From NCBI GenBank assembly GCA_007449985.2, contig VIIQ02000310.1, positions 1 to 64,000 on the forward strand: 64,000 nucleotides of DNA, given 5' to 3'. The translations under genes and the position numbers were made by a program. The stretch is from Desmodesmus armatus. Lineage: Eukaryota > Chlorophyta > Chlorophyceae > Sphaeropleales > Scenedesmaceae. This document shows positions 12,666 to 23,908 of this stretch, piece after piece. The stretch's first letter is position 1, and each line of letters starts with the position of its first letter. The notes under the pieces are model-generated. The model searched no databases. It was given only the letters and a program-made list of their open reading frames with translations, and had not been told where the DNA came from.

Positions 12666-14579
12666 TGTGTTACAGTCATGAGGGGAGGGCAGGAGAGTGC
12701 GGGGGCGTGACAACACAGCCTCCACTCCTGCGGAGCTTGCTTGGTGCTGAGCCGTGTGCAGGATCAACCCGGACGATCTGCCAGACCAGTAGGGCTGGCA
12801 GCAAACTGTTTTTTTTGTTATACCAGGGGGCCGTAATCCCACCGGCTGGCCACACACAGCGCAATCAGGCAAACCCAATTGCCGGGGGCCCGAGGCAAAG
12901 CCTCGCCAATGAAATCGCCTAACACCCCTACACCAGGAGGTGCCCAGTGCCCGGACCAAATCAGCGTGGGAGCAGCAAACTGTTGAAGGTTTTGGCAAAT
13001 ACACAGCACACTGTGGGTATCATCTCCATACATGGCCGCCATGTAGCAATTTGCTACTGCTGGCTCAGAGTGTTGCTGCTTTTTGGCTCAGAATGCTGCT
13101 ACTGCTGCTGCCACGACTGCGCAGATGCAGATGCTCTCGGCCATACAAAACTTGCGCCAAACAAAGTTCACGAGCACCAAACGAAGTTCACACTCTGAGA
13201 ACTTCACAAAAGAGAGACTACCAAGCTCACGGAACCAGCACACACATCCAAAGCATACCCTCACTGGCACACCTGCAGGAGACGAGAGTGCCTGGTCCAA
13301 AGCCAGCAATGGCAGGGCAGGATCGCACTGCACAGCCCAGCTTGGTGGTGCCCCTCCACACCAGCTGGGTGAACTGGCCGGATGCCATTTGGAAGCCGGG
13401 GTGGGACCAGTCATATGACTTGCCACTGTCATACCTGGAGATTGCAGAGGGGGGGGGGGGGGGGGGGGCAGCAGCAGCAGCAAGCACAGGGTCAGATCAG
13501 TCTTACAACCTGTCTTGGATATGCATGAGTGTGCTTGTGGGGAGGTGGGTTCTGGCGTGCTGGCAGCAACAGCAGCATTAGCATCAGCTCCAGACTGAGC
13601 CGGAAGGGCTTGAGGTTGACTGAAGATTCCCATCAGGTCTGTGTTGAGGCTCCATGCACTGGGATGTACATCATTTGCACAACGCTGCTGCTTAGGTGTC
13701 GGAAGCATTGCATATGTGCCCCCCCCTCGGTCACCCCCCTCCACCACCCTCACCCCCACCGACCACATAGTATGTGTCACGTTCTCCACGTGTCCACCAA
13801 TTTCCCTACGGGAAGTGACGCCCAGGGATTCGACACAGCCCAGGTGCAGCTACATGCGCGTGGCACCCAGCCACTCGTTCCCCCCTCCCCCCCCCCCCAC
13901 CCCCACACACACCCCACGCCCATGCCCACGCCCCCCCCCCCCCCCCCACCCCCCCCCCCCCACCCCCACCCACCCCACCCCCACCCCCACCCCCACCCCC
14001 ACCCCACCCCCACCCCCACCCCCACCCCCACCCCCACCCCCACCCCCACCCCCACCCCCACCCCCACCCCGACTCACCACATCTGTGTCAGAGCCTCCTC
14101 CTGTCCACCAACGTCCCTGGAGCCAGTTACACCCAGGTCTTCACCCACCCTCAGATGCAGTTGCATGGGTGTAAGACCCAGCCACCTGACCCATACTCCT
14201 TCTTCAATGCAGCGCCGGTGTCACCCCCCCCCCCCCCCCTCCTCCACACTTACCACATCTGTGTCAGAGCCTCTGCCTGTCCACCAACGTCCCTGGAGCC
14301 AGTCACACCCAGGTTCTGTCCCACAGTCAGCCCAGCCTCCATCCTGAACTGACACTGCGCCACAAACGCAGCTGCTGACTGGGCGAGTTCAGGGTCCCAT
14401 GTGAGGGGAGCTGCTCCATGCCATGATCTGAAGGTGTTGTGCATGTTCAGCACTGCCTGCGGGTCGAACCCAGCTGCATCTGATGCTAGATCTTTTGCTG
14501 GTTCGGGATTGGCAGCGGCGGGAAAATGCCACGCTGCTGACAGCAGCAGGGGCAGGAGCCAGGCAGCGGCAAGGGGCAT
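12542..14579 (-). CDS. CAP-superfamily (PR-1/SCP-like) secreted protein
   Basis: Three exons, 14579-14254, 13434-13273 and 12608-12542, join in phase to give 184 aa. Residues ~1-23 are a signal peptide (MPLAAAWLLPLLLSAAW). The CAP fold follows: NMHNTFRSWHGAAPLTW, GQNLG, FTQLVWRGTTKLGCAV (the CAP signature) and the C-terminal YSPPGNVYGGF. PR-1 proteins normally have GEN and a His before the [YF]TQ.VW motif; here both are Gln (GQNLG, SGQFTQ), so two of the four cleft residues are altered. Intron 1 holds two echoes of the exon-1 end and a (CCCCAC)n block. Intron 2 holds a truncated SINE. Probably extracellular; the ligand is unknown. Confidence 0.87.
12811..12971 (-). mobile_element. 5'-truncated SINE copy in the last CAP intron
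   Basis: Matches the SINE body at 3209-3365, in the same orientation, with the same [18 protein letters not shown] tail on the minus strand. It is flanked by a perfect 13-base direct repeat, gcagcaaactgtt, at 12798-12810 and 12972-12984. It starts within the B-box region, so the promoter head is missing. Confidence 0.78.
13765..14166 (-). repeat. Two echoes of the CAP exon-1 3' end
   Basis: 14166-14077 and 13860-13765 (minus strand) repeat the LGVTGSRDVGG...ALTQMW end of exon 1. The first keeps a usable gtgagt donor; the second is more diverged. They sit in intron 1 on either side of the C-rich minisatellite. Confidence 0.78.
13920..14068. repeat. (CCCCAC)n minisatellite
   Basis: About 150 bases of C-runs broken by single A, mostly a 6-base unit, in CAP intron 1. 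On the coding strand it reads GTGGGG repeats and could form G-quadruplexes. Confidence 0.9.
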
Positions 14580-17500
14580 ACTGCTGATCCTGTAAGGCAG
14601 GCAGAATTCGAGCTGTCAGATGGTACGTTCATGGTTACTTGAGCAGTGAAGATGCTGCTTGGATTAGGCGTTTCTGCTCTGAGACTGCTGAAGCAAAAAC
14701 AGCAGCAGCTCAGCAGCACTGACCATTGCTGTGGGCATCCACAGCCAAAAGAGGCAGTAAAGCTACTGATCAGTTCAAATCGGTGTTTCAAACCATTACG
14801 AGGACATGCGTGTTTGCAAGCGCCAGCAGCACCTTCCCGCACCTTTCGAGGCAGTCACTGACTAGTGGCCTTCCAAGCAGGGGGTGAAATGAAGGATACG
14901 ATAGTTGCTAAACATAAGCACTTAGATCAATTCCACATATGATGGTGGCGTTGCGTTGGGCCAGAGCAATATAGGCAATGGCGCGCGCGCCAAGCCCCGC
15001 AGTGTCTGATCTTGTGGTGAGGCGGACACGTGCAAACAAAGAATATTTATAAGAGTATGATGGTTGGTTGCTGTGAATCTTGTTCAAGACAAGTCGATCG
15101 GCTGACTGACGTACCAGGCCACGGACAGTTGTTCATTCTGCATTGCACCCAGCTGCCTGCATGTTGATTGCACACTGTGCACTGGCACGCTGCTAGCTTC
15201 TGCTTGGAAGGATATTGATACGATGATTTTGAATGGGTCAGAAGGTGGGCAACCACGTGTGTCAACACCATCCCACACCTCGAAATGACTGCACGACGCC
15301 GGGCTGTCGACACGCTGTCAGGCAGCTTGAATGCACGTTACTGTCGATATTTGTAAGAACTGTGCTTAACAAACTATGGTTGCTACACCAGCCACTTGCC
15401 ATAGACACACATACACAGTTAGAGAATCTCCGCTCAGTCGGCTGTACAGCATTACAGCCAAAGAGCAGCAGACACAGGCATATCCGTACTATTGCAACAC
15501 CATGAACACATGCACAACTGCTAGCAACACCACCAGCTCGACAACAGGAACCAGCTGCCATAGACAGCACCAACACCACCAACCCGGACCAGCTGTGCAA
15601 CGCAGCTCAACTCAATACACCACGCACAGCACAGTCCTGACACTGAGACGCCCAGCCCACCAGGGTCAAGTTGGTATCAGTGACCAGGGTTCCCCTGCAA
15701 AACACTACCCTATCCCAATATCCCCAACCATCACTGACCTTATCATCGCCACAGCACGAACGAACATGCAGTTGTCTGCCCAGCCACACCATTTCGTGGA
15801 TACACGCAACCGCCAAACCCTGGTTTCCAGCCAGTGACACCGTGCAGCAGCTGACAGCTACTGCTGTACCCATGTGTGAATACATACTCCCAACCAGGCG
15901 CATCAAGCCCTAACACACCTACTAAACCCTTGACCCCAACCCTCTCAAATTGTTGCACCATGCTGGCATGCCAGCACAGATAGATAGACCAGGATCCCCA
16001 CAGCAGCTGACACGCTCATCCACTCACACACCGCTCACTGAAAAACAGCCAAGCCAACACCGACGACACGACAACAACAGCCGAGAAGAGACATGCACAA
16101 GTGGCCGAACGCAGGAGGACAACAGACTGACAACATGCCCTTACGTCTGAGAGCCAAGGTGGTGGACAAGCAAGGGTGAACAAGCAGGTCAGGGAGGTCT
16201 TACCCTGCTTATACATAGAGGCGCAGGTGCCACACTCAGCAACCAACCCCACACACAGTCGTACGCGGTCATGCTGAGATAAGATTACGTTCACTTCCAC
16301 AGAGACCACAGGGCCGCTAGACACACTCACAGGAACAACAGGACCACCAAAGTCTTGCTTCAATTCAGAGTGAACCACCCAACGACGCCCCTCCCTGTCC
16401 AGTACGGCAAACAACCGCCATGCTGCGATGCAGTCAGCACACCGCACAGGCGCATAGAATGCTGTACACACGCCTGGCTGCCACACGCAGAGCCAACAAA
16501 GGCACCCTCTCGTCAGTGCAACCATCAGCCGGCAGTAGCGCAGGCGGCAAGCCGCCGTGCTGGACAGGAACTGTCCTGCAGATCAGACCAGGGGCCCTGC
16601 AGCAGCACCAGCTGCACAGCACGCTGCACCAAGCATCACCCAAAAGCCAGCACAGCCTCAACTCAAGCCGACAAACCACTCCAAGTGTGATATCACACCA
16701 GTTGCACCCACTGTCCACAGTGATACACGCCTGCAAGGTGGTGCAGAGACACACAAGTCCCGCCCAACCGTCTGCAAGCAAGGGGCAACAAAGCCACACA
16801 GCCCTGCTTGTGATACGACACCTGTCAACAACTCACCGTCCCAAACATTGACCAAACCCCAAAACAGGGCGACCATAAACATCCAAGCCTAATCCTGCAT
16901 GCCACCCCTGCAACCGCACTGCAAGTCAGCACTTGCTGCTTGTGGAAACTCCATCATGCAAGACAAATTGCATTTTGTGCAGTCACCCACACGATTGCCC
17001 CACGCCCAACGGCAGCCAACCTACACAAGCACAGCGGAGCTGCGCACAGCGAGCGGCGGTGGCGTGTTAGGCCACTTATGATCTGAAACCAGCCAACACT
17101 GTTTGTTGCCTAAGCTTTTCCAGGGTTTGGAGGTTACGCCTCAGCACAGGGGTGGCCATAGCAGCCACCCGCCTGGGTGTGGGCTACGCCCAAATGGCAA
17201 CCCACCCAAACCCGGCTCCTCAAACACTCGAAGCAGATTCACCCACATACAGCCTCGGTGCTCACATACACCGCCGTCACCCAGCTTCAGGCCTGTGGGA
17301 GAGGAGACTCATGATCCGATCATGGCGGGCCGCCAGGCACTGCACACCCCTGCATGTGTAAAGTGTAAAGTTCCTGCAAGGGTGTGCAAGGACCACAGGA
17401 GGGTACACAGGGCCTGGCCCGCCCTCAGGTATGTTGCATGAGTGCACGACCCTTCGCAGCCGCCCACATCATGTTTGCTACAAAGCGCAACCCCACACCA

Positions 17501-18984
17501 ACCGCCAAAGCTGTTGCTGCTGGCCACGCTCCCTGACAGACACACTGCCAGCTTCATTGCTTGCGGGTGGTATGTACCGAGCATCATGGCCTGACACCCT
17601 TGCACACCCAAAACATAGACACGGTCCCAAAAAAAAGCGCACAGCCCGGCCAGCAACACTATTGCAGTTGCAGCAGGTGCTACCCTCGTACTCAGACCGC
17701 TTTGGCTCTTATCTTCTCAAGATAGCAGCGAGCAGGGATAGCACAGATTGGATTGTCTTCTCAGCACAAACACACTAGCAGGATGTCTTCTCACAAGGTA
17801 AGCATGACATTACCATCCATCCAGTCAGGGCACCCCCAAGGCCCCACACACGCATGCACCCCTCATAGCCCACTAGCCCCCCTGGGCACTACACAACCCG
17901 CAGGTGACCTGCCCAGTACCAAAAGCGCAAGTCAAGCCACAAAGTAGCTCGCTCGTCAAGAGATGAAGCTGCTCAGAAAACAGCAACTGTGTGATGGGAT
18001 GCATGCAGCACCCCATCCCACCTCCAGCACTTCAACACAACCTCAACTTGGAACACCCCAAGCCCCCCAAAACGTCTACAAAACGAAAGCAAGGAACAAC
18101 ACCCCTGGCAGGGCACTGAGACACATGGAACTAGCACCACCAGCACCACAAACGCGGACACGAGCCACATGAAAGCAGCCGGAAGGGCTGCAACCCACAG
18201 CAGCAAACAAGCAATCAGATGCAGCCCCAGAAGCTGCGTCGAAACAGCAAGCCAGGCAAGCCTGGAGAGCGGCACCACAGTGCTCTAGAACAACCAAGCC
18301 ATGCCCTGCAAGGGAGTGCAGGACAACTGGCCGCACAGGCAGCCGCGCCACGCAGCTGGCACCAACATCCATCGTACCCTCCCTGCGTCAAAGCAAGGCA
18401 CAAGGTCCAAGGAACCACTCCATTCCCTGCGTCAAAGCAAGGCACAAGGTCCAGGGGACCGCTCCAAGGTCCTCCCTAAACCAAAGGAAGGAAAAGGAGC
18501 AGCAACCATCTGCACGCAGGACACCCCGCCATCACCAAAGGCCATCCCATGCTTTCACCACCACCTCAAGAGACGGTAGCCGTGTCGGTATCTAAGATAC
18601 ATGCAGAAGCAACAGCTGCACAACACTCACTAAGAGTCAACCAGCCAACACGCACCCAACAGCCAGTATCCGACCAATGGCCCTTGAAAGCATCCACGGT
18701 GTCGTCCCGGCGTCATAGCAAGGTGCTGCCTGCACCAAAGGAAGGGAAGGAGCAGCAGCCACCTGCAGGCGAGACCCACCCGCCGTGACCAATGCCCATC
18801 CAGCGATCACCGAGAGAACACGCCGATCCAGCACTTCCCTAGAGAACACGCCGACACTCAGCCACCAGCCAGTAAATAACGCATGGCACCCCAACGCCAC
18901 CTCAAGCCTGCTGACACTACCGGAGAATCCCAAAGGAATGCATTGCCCAGTCGCACACATGACCCACCGCACGCCAACCACACC
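14580..18984. other. Gene-poor, A+C-skewed intergenic DNA
   Basis: About 4.4 kb without a supportable gene. From ~15.3 kb the plus strand is strongly A+C rich (CACAC, CAACC, CAAGG words). The open frames on the minus strand follow from the skew and lack domain signatures. 18374-18470 contains a ~46-base tandem duplication (core gcgtcaaagcaaggcacaag). 18460-18550 reappears, diverged, at 18720-18800. A decayed transposable element is possible, but I see no terminal repeats or protein motifs. Confidence 0.5.
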
Positions 18985-21900
18985 CTAGGCCAGCTCCAGC
19001 ACCTGGATGTGCCCCGCCGAGTTAGCAGCCACCAAAGTCCCCTGCCGCCGGTTCCACGCCACACAGGACACAAACATGTCCCCCTTGCCCCCAGCAGCAG
19101 CATCCGTGAGGTCAGCAAGCGCCCCCAGGTCGCTGCTGGACCCCCGCCGCCCCTGCTGCTGCTGCTGCCAGCGGCCGCCCCACGGCTGGCTCAAGGACCT
19201 GAAGCTGTGAGAGGCCACAGGCATTGGCATCGAGCTGTGGTAGACCTGCGCCTCGTTGGTCTCGGACCCACACGCAATGTATCCTCCACCGCCGCTGCTG
19301 CCATTGCTGCCGCCAGCAGCAGCGGGAGACGTGCCCGGGGCGCCAGGCAGGACCGACAACCCGATGAAGTTGCGGTTGTTGGTGTGGCCGCGGTACGTCA
19401 TCCTGCACGCCGCCGCCGCAGCCGCGCCGCCGATCTCCCTGCTCGCGCCGCTGTTGCTGCTGCCCGCCGTCAGGAGCTCCGGCACCGACCACCTCCGCAG
19501 GGTGTTGTCCGTGCTGGCTGTCACGAGCTGCTGCCCGTCCAGCCAGCGCACGTACGACACCGAGCGCCGGTGGCCGGGGACACACACCAGCGGCTGCGCA
19601 GTGTTGCGCAGGTCATACAGGTAGAAGCGGTAGTTGGCACACCCGGCCGCCAGCAGGTGCGGGGACTCCGGACTGAACGCCACGCTGCACACATTCGCGT
19701 GCAGGTTCAGGGTTGCCACCGACGCCTCCTGGTGGATGCTCCACAGCCGCACCGTGCCGTCGTCGCTGCTGCTGACTAGCCGGGTGGGCTCGAGGCGGCT
19801 GAAGTCTACAGCCCAGGCTCGCTTGCTGTGCTCCTCAAGCTGCATCAGCTCCTGGCCAGTGTTGGCATCCCAGAGCTGCACCACTCCCTCATAGTCGCTG
19901 CTCGCCAGCTGCGCCTTGACGTAATGGCTCCAGGCTACACAGCTCAGCCGGCTGCGGCTGCTCAACTCCAGCACTGGATACACCACCCCCGGCCCGTCCG
20001 CCGCTGCTGCCCCTGCCGCCCCCAGGGCCGCGCCGTTGCCCCCGCTGCCATCGGACCCGCTGAGGTTGCTGTTGCTGCTGCGGGTGCAGGCCGCAGCAGG
20101 GCGCCCCGCCGCCACGCAGCCCCCAGCCCCGCACATCCCGCTGGTGATTGCGCCATACTCAAAGATGCGGATGCGCTTGCTGACACCCGCGGTGGCGATG
20201 TACTCGTCGTCCCGGTCGAAGGCAGCAGCACACACCATGGCGCTGCCGCCGCCCAGGAGGTCGGCAGCAGCACGCACGGTGCCCCGCACAGCCAGCCGGC
20301 TGTAGCGGCTGTAGCCCCAGAGGTCGTCACCAAAGCCGTCGAGGAAGCCGGACAGACGCTGCCCCACGCTGCCACCGCTGCTGCGAGCAGCAGCGACTGC
20401 TGGGTCGCCCTCCTGCTGCTGGGACTGCCAGGCCTGCTTTTGCTGCAAGTAGACTGTCTGCAGCGTGTCAAACTTGGGGGACACATGCTGCCACTTTGAC
20501 AGGATCTCGGGCGTCACCCCAGCAGTGCCCGCTGCTGTGGCTGATGCAGCAGCGCCATCAAGCTGCATCTGCAGCAACCCACTGGCCGTGCTGCTCGCAC
20601 CCCGCAACAGCTGCAGCTGCCCAGCAGCAGCATCGGCAAGCCCCTGCTGCTGCTGCTGCTGCTGCTGTGGTGCTGGCGCCAGGCGCTGCCGCTTGTGCCG
20701 CCTGCCGCGTTCCCGCCGCTCCATCTCGTCATCATCATCGTCCTCGCTGTCTCGCTCATTGCTGCTGCCATGTGCCTGCATGCCTCGCTTCTTGTCAGGC
20801 TGCACACACCCTCCTGCTGCTGCTGGTGGTGATGGCGGCTGTGGTGTGATGCCAGCTGCTGCAACCTGAGGTTCAGGCGCTGCATTCTCACCGGTGCTGC
20901 CTCTCGAAGGGGGCCGCTCGAGGCCAGCACCAATGGCACCTGCTGCTGCTGCTGCCGCTGCGGCGATAGCTGGGTTATGCAGCTGCGGCCCACCCGGCTG
21001 CTGCTGCTGCAGCTGCTGCAGTGCTGCCTGCACTTGTGCGATCTGTGCGTCATAATCAGCCACGGAAGCCCGTATCGCAGCAGCCTCCGCAGACCTGTGG
21101 GTGTGGAGGGTGTTGAGGAAGAACGCCAGGGACTCAAAATCCTCCTGATTTGCCTGCTGCTGCTGCTGTTGTGGTTGCTGCAAGGATACCCCCTGCTGCT
21201 GCTGCTGCTGCAAGGATACTGCCTGTTGCTGCTGCTGCTGAGGGAGCTTGCCCAGCAACACCTGGGAGTGCAGGTTGCTGCTGGCACAGCGGTCAGGCTG
21301 CTGCACCAACAGCTGCTGCTGCGCATTGTGCAGCTGCTGCATGCTGTGCAGCAGCTCCTGCTGCTGCGCAGTCTGCTGCTGATGTTGGACAGTTGGCTGC
21401 GGCTGCTGCACGGACTGCAGCTGCTGGCGATGTCGCAGCTGGTTGTGCACATGCTGCTGCTGCAACAGCTTCTGCTGCTGCTGCAGGTGCCGCACGCCCC
21501 TGCTGGAGCCAGCTCTGTGAATCGCCGCTGCTGCTCCTGCTGCTGCTGTAGCTGCTGTGCCAGCTGCTGTGACGGCTGTGGGCTGGGGAGGAGTGTAGAC
21601 CCCCTGCAACAACACCAACAGCACACAGCAGCCAACAGCAACGGTACAGTCGCACTGGTGAGAGTCATGATAATTGTGCACTGGTGGTCAAGACAAATGT
21701 GCCCTTCACTGTGTCGAAAAACGCAACGAAGTAAGAAATGCACACTCGTGACCAGCATGTTGGTCTGTGGGTGCACTTCAGCCCCTCGTGCAGTACACAC
21801 CATACTGTTGACCCCAACAAACACAACATGCACCAACAGCTGTCTGTGTTGCTCCTGCTGCTGCCTGGCACCCTGCTGCAGCACCCACCTGCTGCGCCTG

Positions 21901-23423
21901 TGCCGCCAGTACTGCCGCCTGCTGCTGCAGCTGCTGCGGCAGCGGCTGCTGTGCCTGCAGCCGCTTCCAGACGTACTGCCAGATGTTCTGCACCTCCTTC
22001 TTGGTCACCGGCTTGACCAGGTACTCCTCCGCACCAGATTTGATGGCCTGGAACACCGTGTCCTTCTGCTCATTGGCAGACATCACTGCAGCACAGCACG
22101 GCACAGCACCACACAGCACAAAGTCAGCGCCAGCACAGCATGGTCAGCACAGCACGCTGGACTCATGCGCTGCTGGTAACAGAGCAACACACCCATGCTG
22201 AGCATGCAAACTGCTGCTTTACGGCTACACCACCACAAACACATATAGTGCAGGGGCTTTGGCTTCCCCTTGGAGATACCATCCACACCCAGGCAGCAGC
22301 ACACTCACTTATGACTGGCAGGTCTGACAGCAGCATGTTGCCGCGCACGTAGCGCAGGATGTCCAGCCCATCCACCTCTGGCATCATCAGGTCCTGCAGG
22401 CACAGGCACAGGCACAGGCACAGGTGCAGGACAGCATGCATGTCAGCACAAGTTTGCAGGACCATTGCATGGCGCACGACGGCTGCATGATGCACGACAC
22501 GGCCAGCAGCATGTCACCAAAGCGCGTAATACTGCTGACTGCCGTCATGGTCACATCCCTCCACATGGCAACTGACTGCAACCTTGAGATGCCAGGTTGC
22601 TGCAGCTGCAGGGACTGTCTGCTGTATGGCTGGCTTGCATCAAGTCAGGGCCGCTGCCAACTACAATGCATGTGTCCTGCAGACACTGCAAGTTCCCAGC
22701 CGCTTGTGCTGGCTTGCACCGCTGACACCGCTGCATGCAGGCTGCTGCATGACATGTAAAAGGTGCAAACAGTATCCTTGCTGGGCTTGCATGCAGAGGA
22801 AGGCCAGGACTGCCGTTCGTCGCTCTTGGCGGCCTGCTGTGGGTGGGGCATTGCTGCTGCTGGCTTTTGTTCCCATGCCCTTCCCCTTGCCGTGCCCTGC
22901 TTACTGTGAGGATGAGCTGAAAGGTGCCTGGTGCTGATCTGCGCAGGAGGTCCAATGCTTGCGCCCCGCTGTCAACGACAGTGACTGTACAGGCAACATG
23001 AGCAGCAGCACATGCCAGAGAACAGGGTGCAAGTCGGTGAGAGTCAGGTGATAGCGGGTAAGGGTCAACTAGTGTTGCAGCGCATGAAGGTGGCTGCAAG
23101 CAACAGCAGCAGCGAAGCAGGGACGTGTCCAAATGCTGGTGACGGGCATGTTGGTTGTGAGCTGGGGCAGCACTCTGTGGACAGCAGCAGATGTGTTACT
23201 GTGCTATGAACACAGATTACATGCTGAAAAGGGCATGCTGGGGGCTCCTAGAAGCACCACTGCTGATGTGGAGCCAGCTCGCTGTTTTGGACCACAGACA
23301 TCACCCCTGCTGACCACACCCACCTGCATAGTTGCACTTCCTGAGCAGGTTTCCAACAACAAACCGACTCAGTTGTTCATCATCCACGAGCAAGACGTGG
23401 ATGTTGTCGGGCAGCTGGGCCAT
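18985..23423 (-). CDS. PRR-type receiver domain fused to COP1/SPA-like coiled coil and WD40 propeller
   Basis: Five exons (23423-23324, 22984-22905, 22393-22309, 22085-21889, 21603-18985) join in phase to 1026 aa. Residues ~8-130 form a response-regulator receiver of the plant clock PRR type: VLLVDDEQLS, LLRKCNYAVTVVDSG, LILTDLMMPEVDGLDI, DLPVIMMSA, EEYLVKPVTKKEVQNIW. The acidic pair, the phospho-acceptor Asp and the Lys are all kept. A Gln-rich stretch follows, then a coiled coil near 309-355 (FESLAFFLNTLHTH), an acidic/basic NLS-like segment (RRHKRQR, ~455) and seven-bladed WD40 repeats (~600-1026) typical of COP1/SPA: FDRDDEYIATAGVSKRIRI, SKRAWAVDFSRLEPTRLVS, ACGSETNEAQVYH. No RING or kinase domain is seen. 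COP1/SPA proteins are substrate receptors of CUL4-DDB1 ubiquitin ligases in light signalling; phospho-control here is inference. Confidence 0.9.
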
Positions 23424-23908
23424 GGGTGTTGTGTGGCTGTGTGGCTCAGCTGCTGTGGTGGGTGAAGGAGCTCCAACCACCTCCAAGCAGTGCCACGCTG
23501 CACATACGGAACACGCTAGTTACACCAACATCTCGGAACGCATCAGCAAACACACATGCCCAGGAGTCCGAGTCGACGATGTGGTGGGCAGAGCCACAGA
23601 GTCTCGGTTTGGCTGAAGGTCTTGTGTTTCGGTCCAGTCGTGTGTAGTCCAACCTCTAGCAATGCATGATGATAATATCTGGGCCTGCGGTTGGAAGATG
23701 TTATCTGTCACATGACAACAGCTGTCCTGCAGAACAGTATTCACATGGTTGGGGGCCTGGGTCACGGGGTAGCATGCTGTAGAAACTGGGAGGGGCTTCT
23801 CTTGGCCTACTCTGGTGCTTTATGCTTGAAGTTACCCTCGCTTCCACCACCATTTGCTTGTTTGCGGCAAACCCTCGTCGGCATTCAACGACTGCTGCTG
23901 CTGCTGCC

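Noticed and set aside
13777..14080. Gly/Val-rich ORF across the (CCCCAC)n block
   Set aside because: Pure translation of a minisatellite within CAP intron 1.
16016..16525. Long minus-strand ORF in the A+C-skewed island
   Set aside because: Composition (Val, Leu, Cys, Trp) is what a G+T-rich strand yields by chance; no conserved motif or splice structure.
19962..20499. Long ORFs in other frames across the WD40 exon
   Set aside because: Shadows of the 2.6-kb GC-rich coding exon of the receiver-WD40 gene.
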